A stretch of DNA of 64,000 bases from Mariprofundus aestuarium (GTDB taxonomy: Bacteria > Pseudomonadota > Zetaproteobacteria > Mariprofundales > Mariprofundaceae), in NCBI RefSeq assembly GCF_002795805.1, contig NZ_CP018799.1:1729001-1793000 (forward strand), in the 5' to 3' direction. A model generated the notes under the pieces. The model did no database searches and had not been told where the DNA came from. It worked only from the letters and a program-made list of their open reading frames with translations. The translations under genes and the position numbers were made by a program. Below are positions 17,285-25,845 of this stretch, one piece after another. The first letter of the stretch is position 1. Each line of letters opens with the position of its first letter.

Positions 17285-19081
17285 TCACTTCTCTTTGGGG
17301 TACAAGCCTGCAATCAGGTCAGCATGGAGTTCTGCAATCTTGCGCCGCTTCAACTTCAAGGTCGGCGTCAGAAGACCTGCATCCTGTGTCCACTCCCCAT
17401 CAAGAAACGCAAAACGTTTCACCTGCATAAAACTTGAAAGATCATGCTCTTCATTGCGCATCTGAATCAGCATCCAGTGGTGTACCCTTTCATTTTGACG
17501 CCAGTTCTCCGGTAACGTTTCATTCATTGTCTTCTGCCAAAGCCTGCGCACACCATCGACATCAGGCACGACCAGCGCCACTACATCGGGTCGGTTATCG
17601 GCCACCACCATCGCCTGCAGTATGGCTGGGGATTGTGTCAGGTGCTGCTCGATCACCGCAGGTGGCACATTCTCGCCATTGGAGAGCACCATAATCTCCT
17701 TCTTGCGATCGACTATCTTCACATAACCATCGTCATCGATCTCGACAATATCGCCGGTATGCAGCCACCCACCGACATCCAGCACCTCTGCAGTCGCCTC
17801 CGGTTTCTTCCAGTAGCCCTGCATCACCATCGGGCCTTTGACCAGAAGCTCACCATCCTCGGCCACTCTGAACTCCACTCTGGGAAGCGCAGGACCCACA
17901 GTTTCCGGTTTGATCGCGCCATAACGGTTAACCGAAAGCACTGGTGAGGTTTCAGTCAGCCCGTAGCCCGGCAACACCATGATATCAGCAGCCAGAAGAA
18001 AGCGGGCGATATCCGGATGCAGCGCCGCTCCACCGGAGATAAAACCGCGAATATTCCCACCCATCTTTTCGCGCAGCTTGGCATTGACCAGCTTATCGAG
18101 AAGGCTCCAGAGCAACGCTTTGCCACCGCTTAGGTCTTCCCCCTGCTGTTTCAGCTCGAAGCGCTCCATTCCAAGCTTCTGCGCAAGATTAAACAGCTTG
18201 CGTTTGATCGCTGGCCCTTCTGCCAGCTTGGTCTGTACACCCGTATAGATCTTCTCATAGAGCCGAGGCACTGAGATCATAATCGTCGGTTTCACATCTG
18301 GCATATCACGCAGCAGCGTCGTCACAGCTTCGGCATAGGCAATCTCAGAGCCGCAGGCAGTTGGCAGAAAATGGCCAACAGTCCGCTCAAAAGCGTGCGA
18401 TGTGGGTAGAAAAGAGAGAAAGAGATCCTCCGGGAACACTGCGACACCACCAAGGGCTGCGGAGACATCGGCGAGCAGGTTGTCATGGGTCAGCATCACC
18501 CCTTTGGGGAAGCCGGTCGTACCTGAGGTATAAATAAGGGTTGCCAACTGCTTACGATTGGGGCTTGAAGCCTGCAGATGATTATCCCAGTTCTCATCCA
18601 GGGCAACCGCACTGATAGAGTTGGATTCACCGTGAAATGGCAGAAGCGGTTTATCCACCCCCTCCAGCTTCTCCAGCTGTGCCCCCTCCTCCACAAATAT
18701 GGCGGAAACATCGGCATCATTGAAGACGTACTGCACCGCCTCGGGCGGATCGGTAAAATAGGCAGGCACAGTCACTGCTCCCAACCTCAGTATAGCAAAA
18801 TCGGCGACAAACCACTCCGGGCAGTTGTGGCCAAGAATACCAACCCGGTCGCCCGCTTTTACCCCCTTCGATTCTAGCCATGCGGCGACACGCAGCACTG
18901 CATGCTGCACCCTGATCCGGCTCCACTGTTTCCATCTGCCATCGGGCTGGCGAAAACGAAGCATCGGTTTATCGAGCCAGTCAGGGGGTGAGGCGAACAG
19001 CAGGTCGGAGAGCGATTGCGCCTTCTCCGCCTGCGCAAGACCTGAACATTTGGGAGCATTGTGATCACCTGAAACCATCAA
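17285..19081 (-). CDS. Long-chain acyl-CoA synthetase (AMP-forming), 598 aa
   Basis: An ANL-superfamily ligase that activates fatty acids with ATP and CoA. Motifs include the P-loop TLIYTSGTTGFPKGVMLTH, LPGYGLTETSPV, GWLHTGDI and VDRKKEIMVLSNGENVPP, the pattern of the FadD15/FAA1-like long-chain synthetases. It overlaps the end of the hydratase/dehydrogenase gene by 17 nt and is the last gene of the three-gene fatty-acid operon. Its chain-length preference cannot be read from the sequence. Confidence 0.9.
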   Translation of the reverse strand: MMVSGDHNAPKCSGLAQAEKAQSLSDLLFASPPDWLDKPMLRFRQPDGRWKQWSRIRVQHAVLRVAAWLESKGVKAGDRVGILGHNCPEWFVADFAILRLGAVTVPAYFTDPPEAVQYVFNDADVSAIFVEEGAQLEKLEGVDKPLLPFHGESNSISAVALDENWDNHLQASSPNRKQLATLIYTSGTTGFPKGVMLTHDNLLADVSAALGGVAVFPEDLFLSFLPTSHAFERTVGHFLPTACGSEIAYAEAVTTLLRDMPDVKPTIMISVPRLYEKIYTGVQTKLAEGPAIKRKLFNLAQKLGMERFELKQQGEDLSGGKALLWSLLDKLVNAKLREKMGGNIRGFISGGAALHPDIARFLLAADIMVLPGYGLTETSPVLSVNRYGAIKPETVGPALPRVEFRVAEDGELLVKGPMVMQGYWKKPEATAEVLDVGGWLHTGDIVEIDDDGYVKIVDRKKEIMVLSNGENVPPAVIEQHLTQSPAILQAMVVADNRPDVVALVVPDVDGVRRLWQKTMNETLPENWRQNERVHHWMLIQMRNEEHDLSSFMQVKRFAFLDGEWTQDAGLLTPTLKLKRRKIAELHADLIAGLYPKEK

Positions 19082-21170
19082 GCACCTTCAAGTTCACGGG
19101 TACCACATACCCCTGCTGCTCTATTTTCTCTTTTAGTTCAGAGCTTTCACGAGCTGCAAAATAACGTAGCAGCCCCCCCCTGAATGGCGGGAAACCGACA
19201 CCGTAGATAAAGGCCGCATCCAGATGAACCGGATCATCCACCACCCTTTCAGCCAGACAATTCAGTGCCTCGATGAGCATTGGAATCAGGCAGGCATCAA
19301 TAATATCGCTGTTTTTCATTGGCGAGCCATTGATGCTAATATCAGCGTCGCCCTCATGTTCGACCACCTTCGCAGCCGGAAGGTAGGTGACGAGAGCTGG
19401 GTTGAGGCCTCCCTGCTTACCATTCTCATAGACAAAGAAGCCTTTACCCGATTTCTCCCCAAGCAGGCCGTCAACAACCATACGAGCAAACCATTCAGGC
19501 ATGCTAAAGCGTTCGGAGTGTTCGATCTCCAGCATTTCAGCCAGATGGGCGCCTACGTGGTGGCAGATATCCAGCCCCACCCGATCAGCAAGTTCAATTG
19601 CCCCCATCGGCATGCCGAAGTTCTTCAGGGCTCCATCCACATGTTCAGGCTTCTGGCCGGCCTCAACCAGTTTAAGCGCAGCCACCATAAAGGGCATCAG
19701 GCATCGGTTAACAAGAAACCCCGGACGGTCTGCTACGATGACCGGGTATTTCCCCCATGAAGCCGCCAGTGCGCAGGTTTTATCAATGGTTTCCTCAGAT
19801 GTTTTTTCGCCCGCAATCACCTCAACCAAAGGCATCTTCGGTGCCGGATTGAAGAAGTGTAGCCCGGCGATGCGCCCTGCATTGGCGCGTCGGTACTGCA
19901 TCTCGGAAATAGAGAGTGAGGAGGTATTGGAGAGTAGCAGCGCTTGCTTCGGCACCTCTTTACCCACTGCCATCCAGAGCTTGCGTTTGACCTTGATATC
20001 CTCAACTACCGCCTCAATCACCACATCGGCATCGGTAAGGCCACTGGCATCAAGCACCGGACGGATTCGGGATAGTCTCTTCTGATCGATCCTTCCCCTG
20101 CGAATTGCAAGTCTGCCAATCCCTTTCATGCCACGCGCCAGAGGTTCTGCCGCCACCTCATGCAGGTCGACACTCATCGTTTTTGATGCCACCCAAGCGA
20201 TACCCCCACCCATCACACCCGCACCGTACACAGCCGTCTTCTTAAATCCGGCTACCGCTTTACGACCGCGTGATGCTGCCTGCTGTTTTCTCAGGGACTC
20301 TCCGAGATGGAATACCCGAATCAGGTTCTTACAGGTCGGCGTAACAGCAAGTTCGCCCAGCGATTCAGCCTCGCGAGCCAATGCCAACCCATCAGACATA
20401 TCAACAATCTCTTTGAGCAACGCAATCGCAGCAGGAACCGCCGGATAGGCCGACTCCACATCAAGATGTTTGAGGCGGGCATAAGCGCGTTTCTCCACCT
20501 GCTGAAAAAACAGCTCCTTTGCAGGCCAGAGCTTCAACCACCACGGGTTGAATTTGCGTACCTTCACCTTGCCTTTGGCGGCCAGATAACGAACCGCTTC
20601 ATCCAACTGCTCTGGCTGACTATTAAGTGCGGCAAGACCGATCCTGTGTGCCCGTTTCGCATCCACTGCCGAACCGCTGAGGATCATCTCCACCGCCCTC
20701 ATCCAGCCAACCCGTTTGGGTAGCCGTACACAGCCACCAAATCCCGGATGGATACCGATCTTGATTTCTGGCAGAGCAAGTTGTGTCTTTTTCCCCTCCA
20801 CAGCCACGATATAGTCACATGCCAGCGCCACCTCTAGGCCACCGCCCATGCAGGCGCCATTGACCAGTGCAATAGAAACCGATGGTAGCACTTCGATGCG
20901 ACGGCAGAGTGACTGACCACGCTCGGCCAGCCGGGTCGCTTCTGCCCTGTCGGTGACGGCGGCTATGATCTCCAGATCGGCTCCGGCGATGAAACAGCCT
21001 TTCAGGCTGCTCTCCAGCACAAGCGTTTTTGGTGGATTCTTCTCCAGTGTGTCGAGATGTTGCTCAAGCTGGGCAATGCAGAACTCATCAAGCACATTGA
21101 CCGATTTGTCGGTGCGCTCAAAACGGAGCCGCGCCTCATCCTTCTGTTGAATCAGCTTTACGACTTCCAT
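19065..21170 (-). CDS. fadJ: Fatty-acid oxidation multifunctional alpha subunit, 701 aa
   Basis: A two-domain beta-oxidation enzyme. Residues 1-190 form the enoyl-CoA hydratase/isomerase domain (SLKGCFIAGADLEII, NGACMGGGLEVALACDYIV with its oxyanion hole, PEIKIGIHPGFGGCVRLPK with a catalytic Glu). Residues about 310-700 form the 3-hydroxyacyl-CoA dehydrogenase (AVYGAGVMGGGIAWV NAD-binding motif, SNTSSLSISEMQ, AGLHFFNPAPKMPLVEVI with the catalytic His). The length suits FadJ/FadB. It overlaps the thiolase gene upstream by 13 nt and the acyl-CoA ligase downstream by 17 nt. FadJ versus FadB is decided only by the FadI-like partner. Confidence 0.9.
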   Translation of the reverse strand: MEVVKLIQQKDEARLRFERTDKSVNVLDEFCIAQLEQHLDTLEKNPPKTLVLESSLKGCFIAGADLEIIAAVTDRAEATRLAERGQSLCRRIEVLPSVSIALVNGACMGGGLEVALACDYIVAVEGKKTQLALPEIKIGIHPGFGGCVRLPKRVGWMRAVEMILSGSAVDAKRAHRIGLAALNSQPEQLDEAVRYLAAKGKVKVRKFNPWWLKLWPAKELFFQQVEKRAYARLKHLDVESAYPAVPAAIALLKEIVDMSDGLALAREAESLGELAVTPTCKNLIRVFHLGESLRKQQAASRGRKAVAGFKKTAVYGAGVMGGGIAWVASKTMSVDLHEVAAEPLARGMKGIGRLAIRRGRIDQKRLSRIRPVLDASGLTDADVVIEAVVEDIKVKRKLWMAVGKEVPKQALLLSNTSSLSISEMQYRRANAGRIAGLHFFNPAPKMPLVEVIAGEKTSEETIDKTCALAASWGKYPVIVADRPGFLVNRCLMPFMVAALKLVEAGQKPEHVDGALKNFGMPMGAIELADRVGLDICHHVGAHLAEMLEIEHSERFSMPEWFARMVVDGLLGEKSGKGFFVYENGKQGGLNPALVTYLPAAKVVEHEGDADISINGSPMKNSDIIDACLIPMLIEALNCLAERVVDDPVHLDAAFIYGVGFPPFRGGLLRYFAARESSELKEKIEQQGYVVPVNLKVLDGFR

Positions 21171-22483
21171 GGTTCGCTCCTGACCAAAATCGCACCGCCC
21201 TGCCCACCACCAATGCAGAGCGTGGCAACACCCAATCCACCATCGGCATCCTTTTTCAGCTGCCTGAGCATCGTCAGAATTAGTCTTGCACCGCTCATAC
21301 CAACCGGATGGCCCAATGCCACCGCACCACCATTGACATTCAGCTGCCCCATATCGGGCACTCCCATCGGCTTGCTTAGCCCCAGTTTTTCAGAAGCAAA
21401 GCTCTCCGAGTCCATCGCTTTCAGGCAGGCCAGTACCTGTACGGCAAAGGCTTCATTGATCTCCATGCGGGTCAGGTCGCTGATAGATAGGTTATATTTG
21501 GAGAGCAGTTTGTGGGTAGCGTATACCGGCCCCAGCCCCATGCGCTCGGGGTCGCAGCCTGCGTAGGCCCAGTCATGCAGATAGCCCATGATCGGCCATC
21601 CCTCCGCCTCTGCTTTTGCACGGCTGGCAAGAATCAGCATCGCCGCCCCATCGGTGATTTGTGAGCTGTTACCTGCGGTCACGGTGCCAAGTGGCCTGTC
21701 GAATACGGGTTTAAGTTTTGCCAGTGCCTGCATGCTCTGGTTGCGTATCCCTTCATCGCGATGTATCGAAGCATAGGATGGCGGTGCAAACAGGCGCATC
21801 ACCTCATCATCGTACCAGCCACTATCCCAGGCTGCAGCAGCCCGCTGATGACTTTGCAGTGCGAACTCATCCTGCTCACGGCGGGAGATGGCGAACTCAC
21901 GGGCCAACAGCTCTGCGGTCTGCCCCATCCCCATATTGACGGTCGGATCATTCAACCCCTCAAGCAGGGCAATGCGCGGCTTCCATGGTGCACGGGCGAT
22001 CTCGGCAAATACGGCAAGTTTATGCTGTATGGATTTTGCCTTGGGAAGCTTGGCCATCGCTGCCCTGAATTGATCGTGAAACAGAAGCGGTGCATGCGTC
22101 ATTGACTCCACGCCACCGGCCAGCACCACATCGGCACGCCCTGACTGAATCTTCTCTGCTGCATCGGTCACCGCCTGCATGCCTGAGGCACAGTTGCGGT
22201 GCACGGTATGGGCTGGTGTGGCACGAGGAATACCTGCAGTAAGTGCGATCACACGGGAGATATTGGCCGCATCGGAGGGTTGAATCACATTGCCGATTAT
22301 AACCTGATCGACATCGTCACTGCGCACCGGAGAACGGGCCAAAACCTCGCGAACCGCCATCGCCCCGAGATCGACTGCACTCAAAAGGTTGAAAGCACCA
22401 CCGGCTTTACCCATCGGCGTTCGGATGCCGGCAACCACCACCACTTCGGTTGGATTGCCCTGCATCACGCTTCGTTTTGCCAT
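21158..22483 (-). CDS. fadI: Acetyl-CoA C-acyltransferase (FadI-like thiolase), 441 aa
   Basis: Thiolytic cleavage of 3-ketoacyl-CoA. The nucleophilic cysteine lies in TVHRNCASGMQAV, the second catalytic region is MEINEAFAVQVLAC, with GHPVGMSGAR and the acid/base cysteine in ATLCIGGGQGGAIL. At 441 residues it is in the longer FadI class rather than the roughly 390-residue biosynthetic thiolases. It is first in the operon; no acyl-CoA dehydrogenase is present in this window, so that step must come from elsewhere. Confidence 0.9.
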   Translation of the reverse strand: MAKRSVMQGNPTEVVVVAGIRTPMGKAGGAFNLLSAVDLGAMAVREVLARSPVRSDDVDQVIIGNVIQPSDAANISRVIALTAGIPRATPAHTVHRNCASGMQAVTDAAEKIQSGRADVVLAGGVESMTHAPLLFHDQFRAAMAKLPKAKSIQHKLAVFAEIARAPWKPRIALLEGLNDPTVNMGMGQTAELLAREFAISRREQDEFALQSHQRAAAAWDSGWYDDEVMRLFAPPSYASIHRDEGIRNQSMQALAKLKPVFDRPLGTVTAGNSSQITDGAAMLILASRAKAEAEGWPIMGYLHDWAYAGCDPERMGLGPVYATHKLLSKYNLSISDLTRMEINEAFAVQVLACLKAMDSESFASEKLGLSKPMGVPDMGQLNVNGGAVALGHPVGMSGARLILTMLRQLKKDADGGLGVATLCIGGGQGGAILVRSEPWKS

Positions 22484-22599
22484 ACTATCTCCTGCAAACC
22501 ATACCCTATGTTTAGCCTACATGGCGTGAACCTGCAAGCAAGGCACGAGCCTATTACTCTGTGAAAATAGTCATGTGAGATGTGATTTAAAACACAGCA

Positions 22600-22613
22600 G
22601 CATTCCTGAATGC
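22600..22613. promoter_or_regulatory. Palindrome upstream of small exported protein
   Basis: A perfect palindrome GCATTC-CT-GAATGC lies about 65 bp before the gene at 22678. It could be a regulator site or a small hairpin; nothing else in this 190-bp gap is distinctive. Confidence 0.3.
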
Positions 22614-22677
22614 CGGCCACTGTCAGCAACATGTATGCAGTCACGGAAAGTGACTTCTATAACCAAGGAGGATGCAA

Positions 22678-23007
22678 ATGAAAAACGTTAATAGTAATAG
22701 TATCAGATTTATATCACGTATCTTTACTGTTGCCGCAATTGCAGCACTCACAGTCAGCAATGCCTATGCTAGTGGACATACTGAAAAAGTGGCGATTTGC
22801 CACCTTCCTCCAGGAAATCCTGAGAACGTGCAGAACATCGAGATTGGAGAACCCGCTGTCGAAGCGCACCTGGCACATGGTGACATACTAGGTTATTGCC
22901 CCCCGAGTGAAGCTTCAACAACTGACACGACTGGAGCAACTGTAAGCAGCACCCCTTCCTTCGTGCCCGTAAAGGTTTATAGCATGCGCTCGATTCAGGG
23001 ACAGTAG
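22678..23007 (+). CDS. Small exported protein with ICHLPPGNP/HLAHGD motif, 109 aa
   Basis: The signal peptide ends near NAYASG. The mature part holds KVAICHLPPGNPENVQNIEI followed by AVEAHLAHGDILGYCPPSE, a motif (CHxPPGNP...HLxHGDxxGxC) seen in many secreted proteins of unknown function. The two cysteines and several histidines could form a disulfide or bind metal, which is inference. The start at 22678 is preferred because AAGGAGG is 6 nt upstream; an ATG at 22672 touches that box. A terminator follows, so it is probably a one-gene unit. Confidence 0.72.
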   Translation: MKNVNSNSIRFISRIFTVAAIAALTVSNAYASGHTEKVAICHLPPGNPENVQNIEIGEPAVEAHLAHGDILGYCPPSEASTTDTTGATVSSTPSFVPVKVYSMRSIQGQ

Positions 23008-23021
23008 CAACCAAGCCAGAT

Positions 23022-23062
23022 ACGCACCATCGGAGCGCACCTCCTAACCGATAGTGCGTTTT
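23022..23062 (+). terminator. Rho-independent terminator
   Basis: The arms ACGCACcATCGG (23022-23033) and CCGATaGTGCGT (23048-23059) pair across a 14-nt loop with one mismatch, followed by TTTT. It closes the small exported protein gene. Confidence 0.7.
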
Positions 23063-23066
23063 CAAT

Positions 23067-23726
23067 TCACACCGGTAGAACTAGGTTAATCAGCCAGAAA
23101 GAGCTGCCCATCACCATCGGACCGATGACATTCTGCAGTACGCCAAAAACAAGTAGTGCGATAATGATCATAAAACCATAGGGCTCCAGACGCGAGAGCT
23201 GCCAGGCCATTGGCCCAGGCAGTAACCCTACGGCAATGCGGCCTCCATCCAGGGGTGGCAATGGAATAAGATTGAAGATACAGAGCACCATATTGATGAT
23301 AATCGAGGCCTGACACATCAATGCCAGCGGTTCAATGATCCAGAACAGCGATGTCGGCAGTGTCATTACCAGCGCCAGAAGTGCAGTTGAGAGCAGTGCA
23401 AGGATCAGGTTGGTTGCAGGTCCTGCCAACGCCACCCAGATCATGTCCCGCTTGGGGTTGTGAAGCTTGCGGAAATCGATCGGCACTGGCTTGGCATATC
23501 CGAACAGAAACGGCGAGCCGAGCAGTACAAGCCCGAGAGGAATCAAAATAGTGCCTACCGGATCAATATGTTTGATCGGATTGAGTGTCAGGCGGCCCAT
23601 CCAGCGGGCGGTATTATCGCCCAGCTTCTCAGCCACCCAGCCGTGCGCCACCTCATGCAGAATAATGGCCAGCAACACCGGCAGCGCCCAGATACTGATT
23701 TTCTGAATGATCCCATCGATATCCAT
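23067..23726 (-). CDS. Site-2 protease family (M50) membrane metalloprotease, 219 aa
   Basis: An integral membrane protein with the zinc motif HEVAHGW (HExxH) near residue 25 inside the first helix and the second site NLIPLPPLDGGRI (NxxPxPPLDGG) near 140. This is the short, PDZ-less form often next to other housekeeping genes. Four to five hydrophobic segments are visible. The start at 23726 is preferred over the GTG at 23738 because AGAGGTG lies about 9 nt upstream. Its substrate is unknown. Confidence 0.88.
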   Translation of the reverse strand: MDIDGIIQKISIWALPVLLAIILHEVAHGWVAEKLGDNTARWMGRLTLNPIKHIDPVGTILIPLGLVLLGSPFLFGYAKPVPIDFRKLHNPKRDMIWVALAGPATNLILALLSTALLALVMTLPTSLFWIIEPLALMCQASIIINMVLCIFNLIPLPPLDGGRIAVGLLPGPMAWQLSRLEPYGFMIIIALLVFGVLQNVIGPMVMGSSFWLINLVLPV

Positions 23727-23850
23727 TCTCGTTATCACCTCTTACATTTCGAGCAGGCAGTAGACCAGAAAACAGCGGTAAATTCATCTCCTGATTCATG
23801 CGTTTCAGCCCGGCAGAGAATTTTTCGTTATTGCCTATAGTATCCATGCC

Positions 23851-24501
23851 ATGAAAAAAGTGGTTCGCATATTCCTCCTGCTGCTGTTCGTGCTGCTGGC
23901 CTGGCTGGCCTGGCTGAAGCCGGCACCTGCACCGGCACCTGCAGCGGCACGCATCCCCATGCCTGCGCAACCGCATAGCGGTGCATTTCAGCCTGAGGGT
24001 GTCGAAACAGTGTGGCGGGTGATAACGCGCAGGGTGATATCCCGGGAAGCGGTCAACTCGCTGACAAAACTGCTTAAATCGATGGGCCTGGAGCCGATCA
24101 CGATTCGCAATCAGGAGGATGTGACCCTGCATGCCTTCGACGATGCCACGCTTTACAAATCAAGTGCAGAGGCATCAACGGCAAGCGCAATCTGGCGCAA
24201 CCACGGCATTGAAACCACAGTGATTAAAGCAGAAGAAAACACATACCTCATCGGCCTCGGACGCTTCTATCAAACGCACTTTGCTGAAGGGATGCAAGCA
24301 CGATTGAGGGAGATTGGCAGGGAATTCCGCTATCAGCAGCGTACCGTCCCTATCCCCTCATGGCGCTTTACCTTCCCGCCAATGGAGAAGGGAGAAGCGG
24401 ATAAATTGTGGAAACAGCTTAACGACAGCGGTGAAATCATGCCGATAGTGATGCCGGAACCCCGCTTTCAGGAGCTATACGGAAAACCTTCCAGCCCCTG
24501 A
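23851..24501 (+). CDS. Membrane-anchored protein with SPOR-like C-terminus, 216 aa
   Basis: An N-terminal helix (about 4-24, VVRIFLLLLFVLLAWLAWL) is followed by a proline/alanine linker (PAPAPAPAAA), then a soluble part. Within it, ASAIWRNHGIETTVIKAEENTYLIGLGRFYQTHFAEGMQARLREIG has the length and pattern of a SPOR (peptidoglycan-binding) repeat, but the match is by eye. No closer family was recognised. A GCACCTGC-type microsatellite in the DNA encodes the linker. It stands between two minus-strand genes. Confidence 0.6.
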   Translation: MKKVVRIFLLLLFVLLAWLAWLKPAPAPAPAAARIPMPAQPHSGAFQPEGVETVWRVITRRVISREAVNSLTKLLKSMGLEPITIRNQEDVTLHAFDDATLYKSSAEASTASAIWRNHGIETTVIKAEENTYLIGLGRFYQTHFAEGMQARLREIGREFRYQQRTVPIPSWRFTFPPMEKGEADKLWKQLNDSGEIMPIVMPEPRFQELYGKPSSP

Positions 24502-24530
24502 TGATTGCCCACCGGGTTTTCTGCTACAAA

Positions 24531-25649
24531 TCAGCTGTTGATGAAAGAGGAGAAGCGGTCGAACAGGTAGTCTGCATCCTGTGGCCCAGGACTCGCCTCA
24601 GGATGATACTGCACTGAAAAGATCGGACGCCCCTTCACCCTTAACCCCTCAACAGTACCGTCGAAAAGTGAGCGATGGGTAATCTCAACAGAATCGGGGA
24701 TATTATCATCGGCCACAGCAAAGCCATGGTTCTGGCTGGTAATCTCGATCTTGCCCGTAGTCTCATCCTTAACCGGATGGTTGCCGCCACGGTGTCCGAA
24801 TTTCAGTTTGAAGGTAGACATGCCCAGCGCCTGACTCAATAGCTGATGCCCCATGCAGATGCCGAAGATAGGAACATCGGAATCCAGAAGCTTGCGAATC
24901 TCCTCAACTGCATAACCAACAGCTGCCGGATCACCAGGTCCGTTGGAGAGAAAAACACCGTCAGGATTCATCGAAAGAATCTCAGTTGCGGTGGTCTGTG
25001 CCGGCACAATGGTAACCTTCATGCCACGGTCGGCGAGTTTACGGAAAATGTTGCGTTTGCAGCCAAAATCGAAAGCAACCACATGTTTGTTCGCTTCAGG
25101 AGAGGTAAACGCAGCGGCATCCAAGTCGTAGCTTCCGCCCTGCTTCCACTCACCAACCTCATTGCAGCTGACCTGGCCCACGAGGTCACGTCCTTCCAGA
25201 CCTTGCCAACCATTAGCCATGGCCACTGCATCAGCCTCACTCATGCCGTCGGATGCGACCACACCGTTCTGTGCGCCGTTATCACGCAGGTGCCGAACCA
25301 GTGCACGTGTATCAATACCGGAGATACCTACGATGCCCTTGTCAACAAGCCAACTGTTCAGATCGGACTCGGCACGGTAGTTGGAGGTAGTGCGGGAAGG
25401 TGCGCGCACAATGCAGCCACGAACAGAGACACCATCGGACTCCATATCTGTATCGTTGACACCGACATTACCGATGTGCGGATAGGTGAAGGTAATAATC
25501 TGATCGGTATACGATGGGTCGGTAAGAATCTCCTGATAGCCAGTCAACGAGGTGTTGAAACAGACCTCTCCAACCGTATTACCTGTCGCACCGAATGCTT
25601 CGCCGTGAAAAACCCGGCCGTCCGCCAGTGCCAAAATCGCCTTTGCCAT
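24531..25649 (-). CDS. carA: Carbamoyl-phosphate synthase small subunit, 372 aa
   Basis: The glutaminase subunit that feeds ammonia to CarB for arginine and pyrimidine synthesis. The N-terminal CPSase domain has LADGRVFHGEAFGATGNTVGEVCFNTSLTGYQEILTDPSY. The class I amidotransferase domain has FLSNGPGDPAAV, PIFGICMGHQLLSQALG (nucleophilic Cys) and QYHPEASPGP (catalytic His/Glu). Length is normal. carB is not directly downstream; a different gene is on the opposite strand there, so carA and carB may be apart or beyond the window. Confidence 0.96.
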   Translation of the reverse strand: MAKAILALADGRVFHGEAFGATGNTVGEVCFNTSLTGYQEILTDPSYTDQIITFTYPHIGNVGVNDTDMESDGVSVRGCIVRAPSRTTSNYRAESDLNSWLVDKGIVGISGIDTRALVRHLRDNGAQNGVVASDGMSEADAVAMANGWQGLEGRDLVGQVSCNEVGEWKQGGSYDLDAAAFTSPEANKHVVAFDFGCKRNIFRKLADRGMKVTIVPAQTTATEILSMNPDGVFLSNGPGDPAAVGYAVEEIRKLLDSDVPIFGICMGHQLLSQALGMSTFKLKFGHRGGNHPVKDETTGKIEITSQNHGFAVADDNIPDSVEITHRSLFDGTVEGLRVKGRPIFSVQYHPEASPGPQDADYLFDRFSSFINS

Positions 25650-25723
25650 CGCTAAAACACCTCACTGTTAAACCCGGCGCAGGGTACGAAAAAACGAAGC
25701 CTAAGTCGAGTCAAATGGAGCAA

Positions 25724-25799
25724 GCCCGCTAAAAGCAATGGGTGTTGCTTTTAGCGGGCGCGATAGGATTTGATCCACAACCAAGCAATGGGGTTGCTT
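25724..25799. repeat. Two tandem hairpin repeats between helicase gene and carA
   Basis: The first is a perfect 15-bp stem, GCCCGCTAAAAGCAA (25724-25738) against TTGCTTTTAGCGGGC (25745-25759), with a 6-nt loop. The second is AAGCAA (25783-25788) against TTGCTT (25794-25799). Both share the core AAGCAATGGG-GTTGCTTTTA followed about ten bases later by GCGATAG, so they look like diverged copies of one unit. No T run follows, so a standard terminator is unlikely. Confidence 0.6.
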
Positions 25800-25845
25800 T
25801 TAACTTGAGCGATAGAAATAGCTGCAAACCCAAAAAGCCATCACC

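Noticed and set aside
23925-23955. GCACCTGC-type microsatellite
   Set aside because: It encodes the Pro/Ala linker of the SPOR-like protein and needs no other explanation.
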